A stretch of 5,693 nt of DNA from Acidithiobacillus sp. (GTDB lineage Bacteria; Pseudomonadota; Gammaproteobacteria; Acidithiobacillales; Acidithiobacillaceae): assembly GCA_027445725.1 (NCBI GenBank), contig DAIAVG010000100.1, positions 1-5,693 on the forward strand, given 5' to 3'. Position numbers and translations under genes: made by a program. Of this stretch, positions 1 through 5,693 are shown piece by piece. The notes below the pieces were generated by a model. It saw only the letters and a list, made by a program, of their open reading frames with translations. It was not told the DNA's origin and searched no databases. Numbering within the stretch: the stretch's first letter is position 1; each line of letters opens with the position of its first letter.

Positions 1-10
1 AACGTGAAAG

Positions 11-16
11 AAGGAG
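11..16 (+). promoter_or_regulatory. Shine-Dalgarno site of the GYQP small protein
   Basis: AAGGAG lies six bases before the ATG at 23. It directly abuts another in-frame ATG at 17, which leaves no spacing for that codon, so the site favours 23 as the start. Confidence 0.7.
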
Positions 17-22
17 ATGAAG

Positions 23-187
23 ATGACGGACAAGAAACGAATTGACGAGGGGTATCAGCCGCTTCAAAAGGGCTATCAACCCAAGCCCAAGCCCAAGCCC
101 GCCCCCGCTCGCGACAAGGTGCTGGGCGGCTACCAACCGACAACGAGCGAAGCTAAGCCCATAAAGCCGCCACCGAAGAAGCCGTGA
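23..187 (+). CDS. 54-residue GYQP-repeat, Pro/Lys-rich small protein, family not recognised
   Basis: The 54 codons run from ATG 23 to TGA 185-187. The motif GYQP occurs three times, at residues 10-13, 17-20 and 36-39. The first two copies are followed by basic, proline-rich linkers, including KPKPKP at residues 21-26, and the tail ends KPPPKKP. The protein is strongly cationic and low in hydrophobic residues, with no signal peptide, membrane segment or enzyme motif, so it is probably disordered and may bind a partner through the repeated tetrapeptide. The good ribosome-binding site, regular motif spacing and clean stop argue for a real gene despite its size. It may be the last gene of a rightward operon that begins outside the window. 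Its stop lies seven bases before the 3' end of a group II intron remnant on the other strand. The function is unknown and I assign none. Confidence 0.65.
   Translation: MTDKKRIDEGYQPLQKGYQPKPKPKPAPARDKVLGGYQPTTSEAKPIKPPPKKP
80..100 (+). repeat. CCCAAG hexamer tandem repeat inside the small gene
   Basis: Three and a half in-frame copies of CCCAAG encode alternating Pro-Lys (residues 20-26). Such a tract can gain or lose units by slippage without shifting the frame, changing only the linker between GYQP copies 2 and 3. Confidence 0.75.
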
Positions 188-194
188 AGGCCTA

Positions 195-265
195 ATCGGG
201 TAAGGGCAGGCTTCTAACAGGCCCTCCCCACACCACCCGGCGTGCGGGTCCGCACCGGGCGGTTC
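195..265 (-). ncRNA. Group IIC intron domains V and VI
   Basis: Domain V folds on the minus strand as ACCGCCCGG (263-255) paired with CCGGGTGGT (240-232). The CGC triad lies opposite GTG with a central G.U wobble. A two-base CG bulge and the distal stem TGCG/CGCA with a four-base loop complete it. A CGC triad in place of AGC is the hallmark of class IIC, and the GAACCGCC...GGTGGTGTG pattern matches my memory of the Oceanobacillus iheyensis IIC intron. Domain VI follows as AGGGC/GCCCT (225-221 with 207-203). The 3' end near 195 rests on the CCCGAT ending and may be off by a base or two. Confidence 0.82.
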
Positions 266-328
266 GGATACAGGGGGCACACGACGGTGTCACGCATAGC
301 CCCGCGCCTTCAGCCACAAGTCGCGCAC
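195..328 (-). mobile_element. Group IIC intron remnant, deleted to about 134 bases
   Basis: On the minus strand a GTGCG at 328-324, the usual start of a group II intron, is followed after about 60 bases by an intact domain V (265-232), domain VI and a terminal CCCGAT (200-195). Full-length introns of this class are about 2 kb and encode a reverse transcriptase in domain IV. Here domains I-IV and that gene are absent. The putative 5' end lies eight bases beyond a terminator-like hairpin (337-353), and IIC introns are known to insert just past intrinsic terminator stems. The 3' portion is secure. The 5' boundary is inferred, and a 5'-truncated copy whose junction cannot be seen is the alternative. 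It cannot splice or move by itself. Confidence 0.55.
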
Positions 329-329
329 G

Positions 330-353
330 AAAATAAGCCTCTGGCTGAGAGGC
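330..353 (-). terminator. Terminator-like hairpin, possible intron target site
   Basis: On the minus strand GCCTCT-CAGCC-AGAGGC forms a perfect six-base-pair stem with a five-base loop, followed by TTATTTT. This fits a short intrinsic terminator for leftward transcription coming from higBA, although it lies about 260 bases beyond higA. It also fits the stem-loop that class IIC introns recognise on the 5' exon side. On the plus strand no T run follows. Confidence 0.5.
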
Positions 354-612
354 AGGTAACCGGCACATTGCTGACTGAGGTGATCAGGCATCCGAATGGC
401 CGGAATTGGCCGAGAGTTCGCATTCCTCAAAGCATAAAGGCAGTTGCTCAGGAATCAGGAAATCCAAACTCTCTCTGCCATGCCGTTCTCCAACCGATTT
501 TTGCCCAAAACGGCAGGGCGCGGCTTGCCAATCAGTCCTTGCACGCGGCAGGCATTTCTCCCATTGCCGTCTCATGAGCCCGGGTCTGCTTTTTGCCTAT
601 AGCCTTCACTTT
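354..612. other. Intergenic stretch without a convincing gene
   Basis: I see no RNA gene or recognisable protein on either strand here. A 63-codon minus frame (575-384, ATG start) sits between higA and the hairpin at 337-353. It lacks a clear ribosome-binding site, is rich in Arg, Cys and Trp, and resembles no family I know. Overlapping plus-strand frames look equally arbitrary. Two small symmetrical sequences occur: GGCC-N6-GGCC (398-411) and a GCCTA/TAGGC pair on the minus strand just after higA. It may be decayed sequence or a 3' untranslated region of higBA. Confidence 0.5.
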
Positions 613-894
613 TTAGGCCGCGATATGTCGAACACCTTTAGCCACCCCCCGCTGCCGTGCCTCCCAGAGGTCGTAAGCCACCTGCATTCGTAACCAGAAT
701 CCAGCCTCTACGCCAAGTGCTGCCTCGAGACGTAGCGCCATGTCTGCACTGACGCCAGATCGCCCATTTAATAGCGCCGACAAGGCTTGTCTAGTCACGT
801 TCAGCGCCTTTGCAGCGTCGGTGACACTCATGTCTTCCGGCAAGTATTCACGCAACACCTCGCCGGGGTGTGCGGGATTGTGCATTTCGCTCAT
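613..894 (-). CDS. higA: HigA-family antitoxin, HTH transcriptional regulator
   Basis: This 93-residue protein neutralises the HigB mRNA-cleaving toxin by binding it, and as is usual for the family should also repress the operon. It has the family N-terminus with HPGEVLREYL at residues 9-18, then a Cro/XRE-type helix-turn-helix at about 24-60. The first helix is VTDAAKALNV, the recognition segment is TRQALSALLNGR, and the family ending LGVEAGFWLRMQ covers 60-71. Length is normal for the family. The ATG at 894 is preferred over an ATG three codons later because GAGGG (903-899) lies just upstream. That site begins immediately after the higB TGA, so translation is probably coupled. The gap to higB is nine bases. 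The C-terminal half (about 66-93) is the expected toxin-contact region. Toxin-first order is typical of hig loci, unlike most other type II systems. Confidence 0.93.
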   Translation of the reverse strand: MSEMHNPAHPGEVLREYLPEDMSVTDAAKALNVTRQALSALLNGRSGVSADMALRLEAALGVEAGFWLRMQVAYDLWEARQRGVAKGVRHIAA

Positions 895-903
895 GACACC
901 CTC

Positions 904-1182
904 TCAGTGATAATCCAAATAATCGACCAGCTCCGTATCTTTACCATCGAAACGGAAGATCAGTCGCCAGTTTCCGTTCACGTTCACCGACCAGAATCCC
1001 TCCAGATCGCCGGCCAGTTTGTGCAGGCGCCATCCCGGCGCATTCATTTGCTCCGGGGCCTCTGCCGCATTCAATGCAGTGAGAAGCACCCGCAACTTGG
1101 CAGCGTGTGCCGGCTGGATGCCCGCTTTGCTGCCCGTGCGGTAATACACTTCGAGGCCTTTGTGGCGGAAGGTTTTAATCAT
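904..1182 (-). CDS. higB: HigB-family toxin, RelE-like mRNA interferase
   Basis: A basic 92-residue protein of the RelE/ParE superfamily. Family members cleave mRNA on the translating ribosome and are held in check by HigA. Family sequences are visible throughout: MIKTFRHKGLE at the N-terminus, TGSKAGIQPAHAAKLR (16-31), GWRLHKLAGDLEGFWSV (50-66), the core strand NGNWRLIFRF (69-78) and the ending DYLDYH. Arg73 and the C-terminal Tyr/His residues are likely to matter for activity by analogy, but I have not mapped a catalytic set. The protein appears intact. I chose ATG 1182 because the family normally starts MIK. A TTG two codons upstream would add Met-Thr, but it falls between the -10 box and the expected transcript start. 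No Shine-Dalgarno sequence precedes the ATG, which fits a leaderless message. Confidence 0.93.
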   Translation of the reverse strand: MIKTFRHKGLEVYYRTGSKAGIQPAHAAKLRVLLTALNAAEAPEQMNAPGWRLHKLAGDLEGFWSVNVNGNWRLIFRFDGKDTELVDYLDYH

Positions 1183-1183
1183 G

Positions 1184-1229
1184 GTCAATATGTAAACCGA
1201 AACGCGACGCTTGTCAATATTCTGCGTCG
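1184..1229. promoter_or_regulatory. Candidate HigA operator repeats
   Basis: Two exact direct copies of GTCAATAT lie at 1184-1191 and 1213-1220, 29 bases apart, so one overlaps the -10 and the other the -35 of the higBA promoter. An inverted repeat CGACGC (1205-1210) / GCGTCG (1224-1229) also brackets the -35. Autoregulation by HigA at its promoter is known for the family. Which repeat is bound here is inference. Confidence 0.4.
1189..1217 (-). promoter_or_regulatory. higBA promoter
   Basis: A perfect -35 box TTGACA (1217-1212) is followed by exactly 17 bases and a weaker -10 TACATA (1194-1189). Counting seven bases on places the transcription start at or next to the A of the higB ATG (1182), so the message would be leaderless or nearly so. 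This explains the missing ribosome-binding site. Confidence 0.65.
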
Positions 1230-1282
1230 ATTTGGTCGCGGGTCATAGGGACGGGCGCAGTGCTATTTCGAACGGTCAGGTT

Positions 1283-1311
1283 TTGCAAGGTGCACTGACA
1301 TCTGGGACACT
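1283..1311 (+). promoter_or_regulatory. Possible weak promoter of the SNF2 gene
   Basis: TTGCAA (1283-1288) and GACACT (1306-1311) are 17 bases apart and would give a short leader before the ATG at 1351. The -10 box matches the consensus at only about half its positions, so this is a candidate only. Confidence 0.2.
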
Positions 1312-1350
1312 CGCGATCTGGACGATGGCGTTGGAGTATCCTGCCGAGGC

Positions 1351-4300
1351 ATGGCGACACAAGCATATGGAAAAACCTGGTGGGGTGCCCAGTGGCTCAA
1401 CGCGCTGACCCATATCGATTACGACAATCGGCTGCCGCGTGGTCGCGCATACGCGAACCGGGGTGCCGTCACCCGCCTGGAGGTCCAGGGCGGTCGCATT
1501 CGCGCCCAGGTCAAAGGCTCCCGACCGCAGCCCTATCAGGTCGAGATCGATGTTCCCCCAATGTCCCCTGCGCACACCCAAGCCCTGGTCGAAGCATTGA
1601 CCAGGGATCCGTTGGTCATTTCGCGGATGCTCAACCGGGAGCTGGACCCCGCTGTTTTGGAGCAGGCCCAGTCCCTGGGAATTGCGGTCTTCCCGGCGCA
1701 CTGGAAGGACCTGTCCATGCGCTGCTCCTGCCCGGATTGGGCGGTGCCCTGTAAACACATTGCGGCCGTAATCTATCTGGTAAGCCGGGAAATCGATGGC
1801 AATCCTTTCTTGGTGTTCTCGCTCAAGGGCGTCGATTTGATTGAGGCGCTGCGAGAGCGACACATCATTATCGCCAGAGAGGCACAGGCCGCCTTGCCTT
1901 CTGTCGAAATGCTCTGTGTGGACCCGACCGGGGCGGTGGCTGCAAGCACCCCGCCCTTGGATGGCGAGCCTGCGACACACTTTGCCTTCGACTACACCAC
2001 ACTCCCGGACATCAGTGGCGATTTGATCCATGTCCTCCCGGCCAGCCCCACCTTTTTCCCCCAGGGGGATTTCAGGGCGATGTACGAGAAAGTATTGAAA
2101 CGGGTTGCCCGCCCAGCGCGGCGGGCCCTGGAATTTCCGATCGAAGCGGATATCTCCAGGGCCTGGGATGCTGAAGAGGCCCCTCGCCTGGAAGTGGACG
2201 CGCACTATCAGGCCATCCTGCGGGGCCCGTCGCAATGTGCGGATTGGTCCGCCCTGGTGGCGGTTTTGGGATCCCTGAACGAAGCTGACCTGCCTGATCT
2301 GCAACCTTCGGTCACCCATTTCTATCACGTGCGCATGGCTGCGCTGCAGCTGATCGCCCATGGAGCCGTCGTACCGCAAATCTTCACGCTCCCCAAAGGC
2401 GAAATCGCCATACGTTGGCTGCCCGCCGTGATGGATGAGCAGGTCCGTCTTTTGCTGGAGCAGTTGGGGGCGTTCCTGCCACAGGGGCTGTTGGTATACC
2501 GGTCTGGCCGCGCGGTGGTGGAGCTGTCGGGCGTGCATCAGGCACTGACACTCTGCAGTCTGATGCTGGACAAGCACATCTGGCTTTGGGCAGATATGGA
2601 TAGGGACAAGTCCGCAACATCGAAAGTCTCGACACTTTTCTTCGGTTCGCTCCGGGGGCGTTTTGATGGCCCCGGAGAGGGAGCCATCCCTTCGGGGATA
2701 CAAGTCTGGCTCTCGCGTCTGCATCTGGGCCAACACCCTCAGGCGCCCGTCCTATGGCTGGAGGAGACGGCTTCGGGCTTTGCCCTGAAGCTCGGGGTCG
2801 AAACCAGAGATTCCCCTTTGGGGGGAAAGCCCGTTCCTTTCGCGGATTTTCTGACTGTACCCACATGGGAGGATTCCCGTTACCGGGTATTACAGACGGT
2901 ATCGCTCCTCGCGGAGTATTTTGCCCCGTTGCAGGACTACATCCGCGATGGCGCGACCATACCGGTAGCGCTCACTCCAGAAGCGCTGCCCACTTTTTTG
3001 TTGGATACGCTGCCAACGATCCGCTTGTTGGGTATTCGTGCCGTCCTGCCCAAGGCCTTGTCCAATCTGTTACGACCGCGCCTGTCCGTGCGGATGCAGG
3101 GCAAGAAGGGCAGCTCCACCGGAGTCCTTCACATCGATGACCTGTTCCGCTTCGACTGGACCGTGGCCATCGGTGATCACCAACTCAGCCGCGCAGACTT
3201 CGAGGCACTGGTCACGACCGCCCATGGCGTGGTCCGGTTCCGGGGAGAATACGTGCTGTTGGATCCCATCGAGATCGAGCAGCTGCGTGTACAGTTGGAA
3301 AAACCGGCGGCACCCTCCGGGCACGAACTCCTGCGGATTGCCCTAGCCGAAGAATACGCCGGGAGCCCCATCGTATTGGACGAAACCGCGCGCGCCTTAC
3401 TGCAGCGGTTGACCGAAATCGGTGATCTCCCGCCGCCCGTCGGCTTGCAAGCCACCCTACGCCCCTATCAGGAACGCGGCTTCGCCTGGCTCTACCGGAA
3501 CTTTCGTGCGGGCCTTGGCAGCGTTATCGCCGATGACATGGGTCTGGGTAAGACCCTGCAGGTCATCTCGCTCCTGTGCCAGTTGAAGGAAGAAGGGGAA
3601 TTGGACAGCGCCAAGGCGCTGGTCATCGTCCCTACCAGTTTATTGACCAACTGGACGAAGGAGATGGCCCGCTTTGCTCCCCACCTCACCACGGGAATAT
3701 TCCATGGTACGACCCGGGTTTTGGAATCCGCGCGCCCGGACGTCCTGCTCACCACCTATGGTGTCATTCGCTCCGATGCAGCACGGATCAAGAAAGCCTC
3801 CTGGCGTGTAGTGATCATCGATGAAGCGCAAAACATCAAGAACCCCACCGCCGCCCAGACCAAGGCAGTCAAGGCCATTCCGGCCCGATCCTTCATCGCC
3901 ATGAGTGGGACGCCTGTGGAAAACCGTCTGTCCGAATTCTGGAGCATCATGGATTTCGCCAATCGCGGTTTATTGGGTCCCTTGCCCCGATTCACCAAAG
4001 AATTCGCGGTTCCGATCCAAAACGACCACAACCGGAAGGTCATCCAGCGATTTGTAAAAATCACAGCACCCTTCCTGTTGCGGCGACTCAAATCCGACAA
4101 GCAGATCATCAGTGATCTGCCGGATAAGATCGAGCAGGATGATTACGCCACACTCACCCGGGAGCAGGCTGCCGTGTATGAATCCGTGGTGCGGGAATCC
4201 CTGCGGGTGATCAGCGGCGAATCCGACACCTTCCAGCGCCAGGGACTGGTTTTGCAGATGATCCTCGCCCTAAAGCAGGTCTGCAATCATCCGGCGCAGT

Positions 4301-4854
4301 ACCTTAAGCAAGGCGACAAGAGCGCGTCCCTTTCGGGCAAGGCTGAGCTCCTGCTGGATTTGCTGGATCCCATCACCGCCAATCATGAGAAGTGCCTGAT
4401 CTTCACTCAGTTCCGGGAAATGGGAACCCTACTGGCGACCTGGATTCACGAGCACACGGGACGCGCTCCGCAATTTCTTCACGGCGGGGTCAGCCGCAAA
4501 AACCGGGATACCATGGTGGAGCGGTTCCAGCAGGATCCTACGGAACGGGTGCTGATCCTTTCCCTGAAGGCCGGTGGAACCGGCTTGAATCTGACGGCGG
4601 CCTCTCATGTCATTCACTATGACCTATGGTGGAATCCGGCCGTGGAGGCCCAAGCCACGGATCGCGCCTACCGGATCGGCCAGCAGCGCAACGTCCAGGT
4701 GCACCGGCTCATTACCCGCGCCACTTTCGAGGAGCGCATCAATGAAATGATGCAATCCAAGCGCGATCTGGCCGACCTCACTGTCGGGACGGGGGAGCAG
4801 TGGATCGGAAGCATGAGCAACGCGGAGTTGAAAGATGTTTTCAGCCTCGGATGA
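1351..4854 (+). CDS. SWIM zinc finger-SNF2 helicase fusion, 1167 residues
   Basis: A Swi2/Snf2-class (RapA-like, superfamily 2) ATPase that should translocate on double-stranded DNA and displace or remodel bound proteins. It probably acts in the cytoplasm; no membrane segment was noticed. The N-terminus, YGKTWWGAQWLNAL onward, matches free-standing bacterial SWIM proteins. The SWIM finger CxCx6CxH is complete: Cys125, Cys127, Cys134, His136. Residues 140-570 are less conserved. At about 573-650 lies an SNF2-associated region (RFDWTVAIGDHQLS) found before bacterial SNF2 motors. The motor is intact: LRPYQERG 703-710, Walker A DDMGLGKT 728-735, motif Ia IVPTS, DEAQ 824-827, SGTP 852-855, CLIFTQF 1015-1021, LKAGGTGLN 1072-1080, and motif VI with Arg1105 and Arg1108. 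ATG 1351 is the first possible start after the in-frame TAG at 1246. Its ribosome site is poor: GAGG is too close and GGAG at 1333-1336 too far. It is divergent from higBA and convergent with the coupling gene. Confidence 0.95.
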   Translation: MATQAYGKTWWGAQWLNALTHIDYDNRLPRGRAYANRGAVTRLEVQGGRIRAQVKGSRPQPYQVEIDVPPMSPAHTQALVEALTRDPLVISRMLNRELDPAVLEQAQSLGIAVFPAHWKDLSMRCSCPDWAVPCKHIAAVIYLVSREIDGNPFLVFSLKGVDLIEALRERHIIIAREAQAALPSVEMLCVDPTGAVAASTPPLDGEPATHFAFDYTTLPDISGDLIHVLPASPTFFPQGDFRAMYEKVLKRVARPARRALEFPIEADISRAWDAEEAPRLEVDAHYQAILRGPSQCADWSALVAVLGSLNEADLPDLQPSVTHFYHVRMAALQLIAHGAVVPQIFTLPKGEIAIRWLPAVMDEQVRLLLEQLGAFLPQGLLVYRSGRAVVELSGVHQALTLCSLMLDKHIWLWADMDRDKSATSKVSTLFFGSLRGRFDGPGEGAIPSGIQVWLSRLHLGQHPQAPVLWLEETASGFALKLGVETRDSPLGGKPVPFADFLTVPTWEDSRYRVLQTVSLLAEYFAPLQDYIRDGATIPVALTPEALPTFLLDTLPTIRLLGIRAVLPKALSNLLRPRLSVRMQGKKGSSTGVLHIDDLFRFDWTVAIGDHQLSRADFEALVTTAHGVVRFRGEYVLLDPIEIEQLRVQLEKPAAPSGHELLRIALAEEYAGSPIVLDETARALLQRLTEIGDLPPPVGLQATLRPYQERGFAWLYRNFRAGLGSVIADDMGLGKTLQVISLLCQLKEEGELDSAKALVIVPTSLLTNWTKEMARFAPHLTTGIFHGTTRVLESARPDVLLTTYGVIRSDAARIKKASWRVVIIDEAQNIKNPTAAQTKAVKAIPARSFIAMSGTPVENRLSEFWSIMDFANRGLLGPLPRFTKEFAVPIQNDHNRKVIQRFVKITAPFLLRRLKSDKQIISDLPDKIEQDDYATLTREQAAVYESVVRESLRVISGESDTFQRQGLVLQMILALKQVCNHPAQYLKQGDKSASLSGKAELLLDLLDPITANHEKCLIFTQFREMGTLLATWIHEHTGRAPQFLHGGVSRKNRDTMVERFQQDPTERVLILSLKAGGTGLNLTAASHVIHYDLWWNPAVEAQATDRAYRIGQQRNVQVHRLITRATFEERINEMMQSKRDLADLTVGTGEQWIGSMSNAELKDVFSLG

Positions 4855-4873
4855 CCATGAGCGTTGTTCTCGA

Positions 4874-4892
4874 AAATTCGCCCGGTGTGGGC
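4874..4892 (-). terminator. Weak terminator candidate between convergent genes
   Basis: On the minus strand GCCC-ACACC-GGGC, a four-base-pair stem, is followed by GAATTTT, a few bases past the stop of the coupling-protein gene. The stem is short and the T tract is interrupted. No better hairpin is visible in the 45 bases separating the two convergent genes. Confidence 0.2.
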
Positions 4893-4899
4893 ATCCCTT

Positions 4900-5693
4900 T
4901 CATTGTCTGCGCTGCGGACCCTTCGGTGCAACCCTCAGCAGTTGAGTCTGCAACGCTTCCCCTTCGATGTCCATGGACACCGGTGCGCCGGCCAGTTTCT
5001 CCTTCAGAACCCGCTCTATAGCGGCAATCAACGCATCCTCCTCCACCAGAGCATCCGCCGGCATCCCCAGTAACTCTCCCATCACTCGCAGGCCGGTTGA
5101 CTCCAAGGCCAACTGCCTGTGGATCTTCTCGTTGGATACATTCGTTCCGCTGCCATCGGCCTTCACGATCGATTCGCGGGACAAACGCGCCGGTTTGGGT
5201 GCGCGCCCGGCCTCGTGGTCTTGCGCCAGTGCGCCCTCGGAGATCAGGCTGTAATCCGCCATGGAAAGCAGTGGCATCAGATGGTTCAGGTGGATCGCCA
5301 GGACATCGAAGTCCGGCACGTAGAAGGTATTGATCCAGACCCCGCGCTGGATCTCGCCACGTTGCGTCTGGATCGTGGCCACGAGCAGGGCCTGCCCATC
5401 CCGCTGCGCCTTCACGGTCATGGGATCCAGAAAGGCGTCTTTCTGCAAGGTCGTGCGGTTTTCCTGCACCGGTTGCAGGGCGCCCGGCTGGTATCCGCCC
5501 GGCACACCCCGCCAGACCTCGCCGGTGAGCTGCCGCGCAAGATCCAGAGTATCCGGGTCCTCCAGACCGAGAAACAGCTTGGTCCGGGTCGCGGCCCCGG
5601 CGATGGCATCGGCCACGGTCTTGAGCTTGTCCAGCATGTGCTTGTGACTCTGCGCCCCCGGCGCCATGCAGAATCCCAGGGAACGCGCCTCCT
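4900..5693 (-). CDS. Probable conjugative coupling protein (VirD4/TraD/TraG-like), C-terminal part
   Basis: The frame is open to the right edge, so at least 263 C-terminal residues are visible and the true start lies outside. The Met at 5667 is probably internal, because the eight codons before it (EARSLGFC) continue smoothly into MAPGAQSHKHMLDKL. Counting from that Met, TRTKLFLGLEDPDT at 27-40 followed by LARQLTGE and GGYQP resembles the end of the motor domain of conjugative VirD4/TraD ATPases, where a 'sLGf...gQ' strand precedes 'NtrtKifmkleDP'. These inner-membrane hexamers deliver the relaxase-DNA complex to the type IV channel. The Walker A and B motifs would be upstream and cannot be checked. 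Residues beyond about 140 (ALAQDHEAGRAPKP... to the basic end GPQRRQ) look like an accessory tail for substrate recognition. Identification is from remembered family pattern only; another conjugation or hexameric ATPase remains possible. Confidence 0.58.
   Translation of the reverse strand, partial: EARSLGFCMAPGAQSHKHMLDKLKTVADAIAGAATRTKLFLGLEDPDTLDLARQLTGEVWRGVPGGYQPGALQPVQENRTTLQKDAFLDPMTVKAQRDGQALLVATIQTQRGEIQRGVWINTFYVPDFDVLAIHLNHLMPLLSMADYSLISEGALAQDHEAGRAPKPARLSRESIVKADGSGTNVSNEKIHRQLALESTGLRVMGELLGMPADALVEEDALIAAIERVLKEKLAGAPVSMDIEGEALQTQLLRVAPKGPQRRQ

Noticed and set aside
384..575. A 63-codon minus-strand frame between higA and the hairpin at 337-353.
   Set aside because: Its position would suit a third operon gene, but there is no ribosome-binding site and the Arg/Cys/Trp-rich composition is not convincing; kept only as a note in the intergenic entry.
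242..577. A 111-codon plus-strand frame beginning inside the intron remnant.
   Set aside because: It starts in the complement of domain V, has no ribosome-binding site, and its translation has no recognisable pattern.
586..616. A GCCTA/TAGGC inverted repeat just after higA as a terminator.
   Set aside because: The stem is five base pairs with a long loop and no T run follows on the minus strand.
787..1248. A 153-codon plus-strand frame across higBA.
   Set aside because: It is antisense to two clear family members in a toxin-antitoxin operon and its translation resembles nothing.
1276..2736. A 486-codon open frame on the minus strand opposite the start of the SNF2 gene.
   Set aside because: It lies wholly antisense to conserved SWIM-SNF2 coding sequence, is rich in Arg, Gln and Gly as expected for a GC-rich shadow frame, and shows no motif or ribosome-binding site.
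5485..5496. GYQP also occurs in the probable coupling protein, preceded by Gly as in the third copy in the small protein.
   Set aside because: A GGYQ-like stretch at this place is what I remember from coupling-protein relatives, so sharing four residues with the small protein is most likely chance.
1..5693. CRISPR arrays and tRNA or rRNA genes.
   Set aside because: No regularly spaced repeats and no tRNA or rRNA signature sequences were found on either strand.

Overview
The window is GC-rich DNA that looks like accessory sequence from a pseudomonadotal (gamma/beta-proteobacterial) conjugative element: an integrative conjugative element, a plasmid, or a chromosomal remnant of one. The main support is a partial coupling-protein (VirD4/TraD/TraG-like) gene at the right edge, a toxin-antitoxin pair, a group II intron remnant and a large SNF2 helicase. 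I cannot name the genus. An acidophilic or chemolithotrophic relative such as Acidithiobacillus is only a guess.

Layout, left to right. At 23-187 (+) there is a 54-residue proline/lysine-rich protein with three GYQP motifs and a good Shine-Dalgarno site. I do not recognise its family. Seven bases after its stop begins, on the opposite strand, the 3' end of a group IIC intron: domain VI and a textbook domain V with a CGC triad (195-265, minus). No reverse transcriptase is present. A GTGCG at 328, eight bases after a terminator-like hairpin (337-353, minus), may be the intron's original 5' end. If so, 195-328 is an internally deleted miniature intron sitting at the kind of site IIC introns prefer. 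From 354 to 612 I see no convincing gene.

At 613-1182 (minus) lies a compact higBA operon with the toxin first. It has a strong promoter (TTGACA, 17-bp spacer, TACATA) placed so close to higB that the transcript should be leaderless or nearly so. Direct and inverted repeats around the promoter are candidate HigA operators. higA follows nine bases after higB, and its ribosome-binding site begins right after the higB stop.

Divergent from higBA, 1351-4854 (+) encodes a 1167-residue protein. It joins an N-terminal SWIM zinc finger to a complete C-terminal SNF2/RapA-class DNA translocase. In several other bacteria these two parts are known as separate neighbouring genes. Convergent with it, 45 bases downstream, is the C-terminal part of a probable conjugative coupling protein (4900 to the right edge, minus).

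Taken together: higBA may stabilise the element, the coupling protein belongs to its transfer machinery, and the SWIM-SNF2 protein is cargo that remodels nucleic acid or protein-DNA complexes. A defence role for this cargo is possible but nothing in the sequence proves it.
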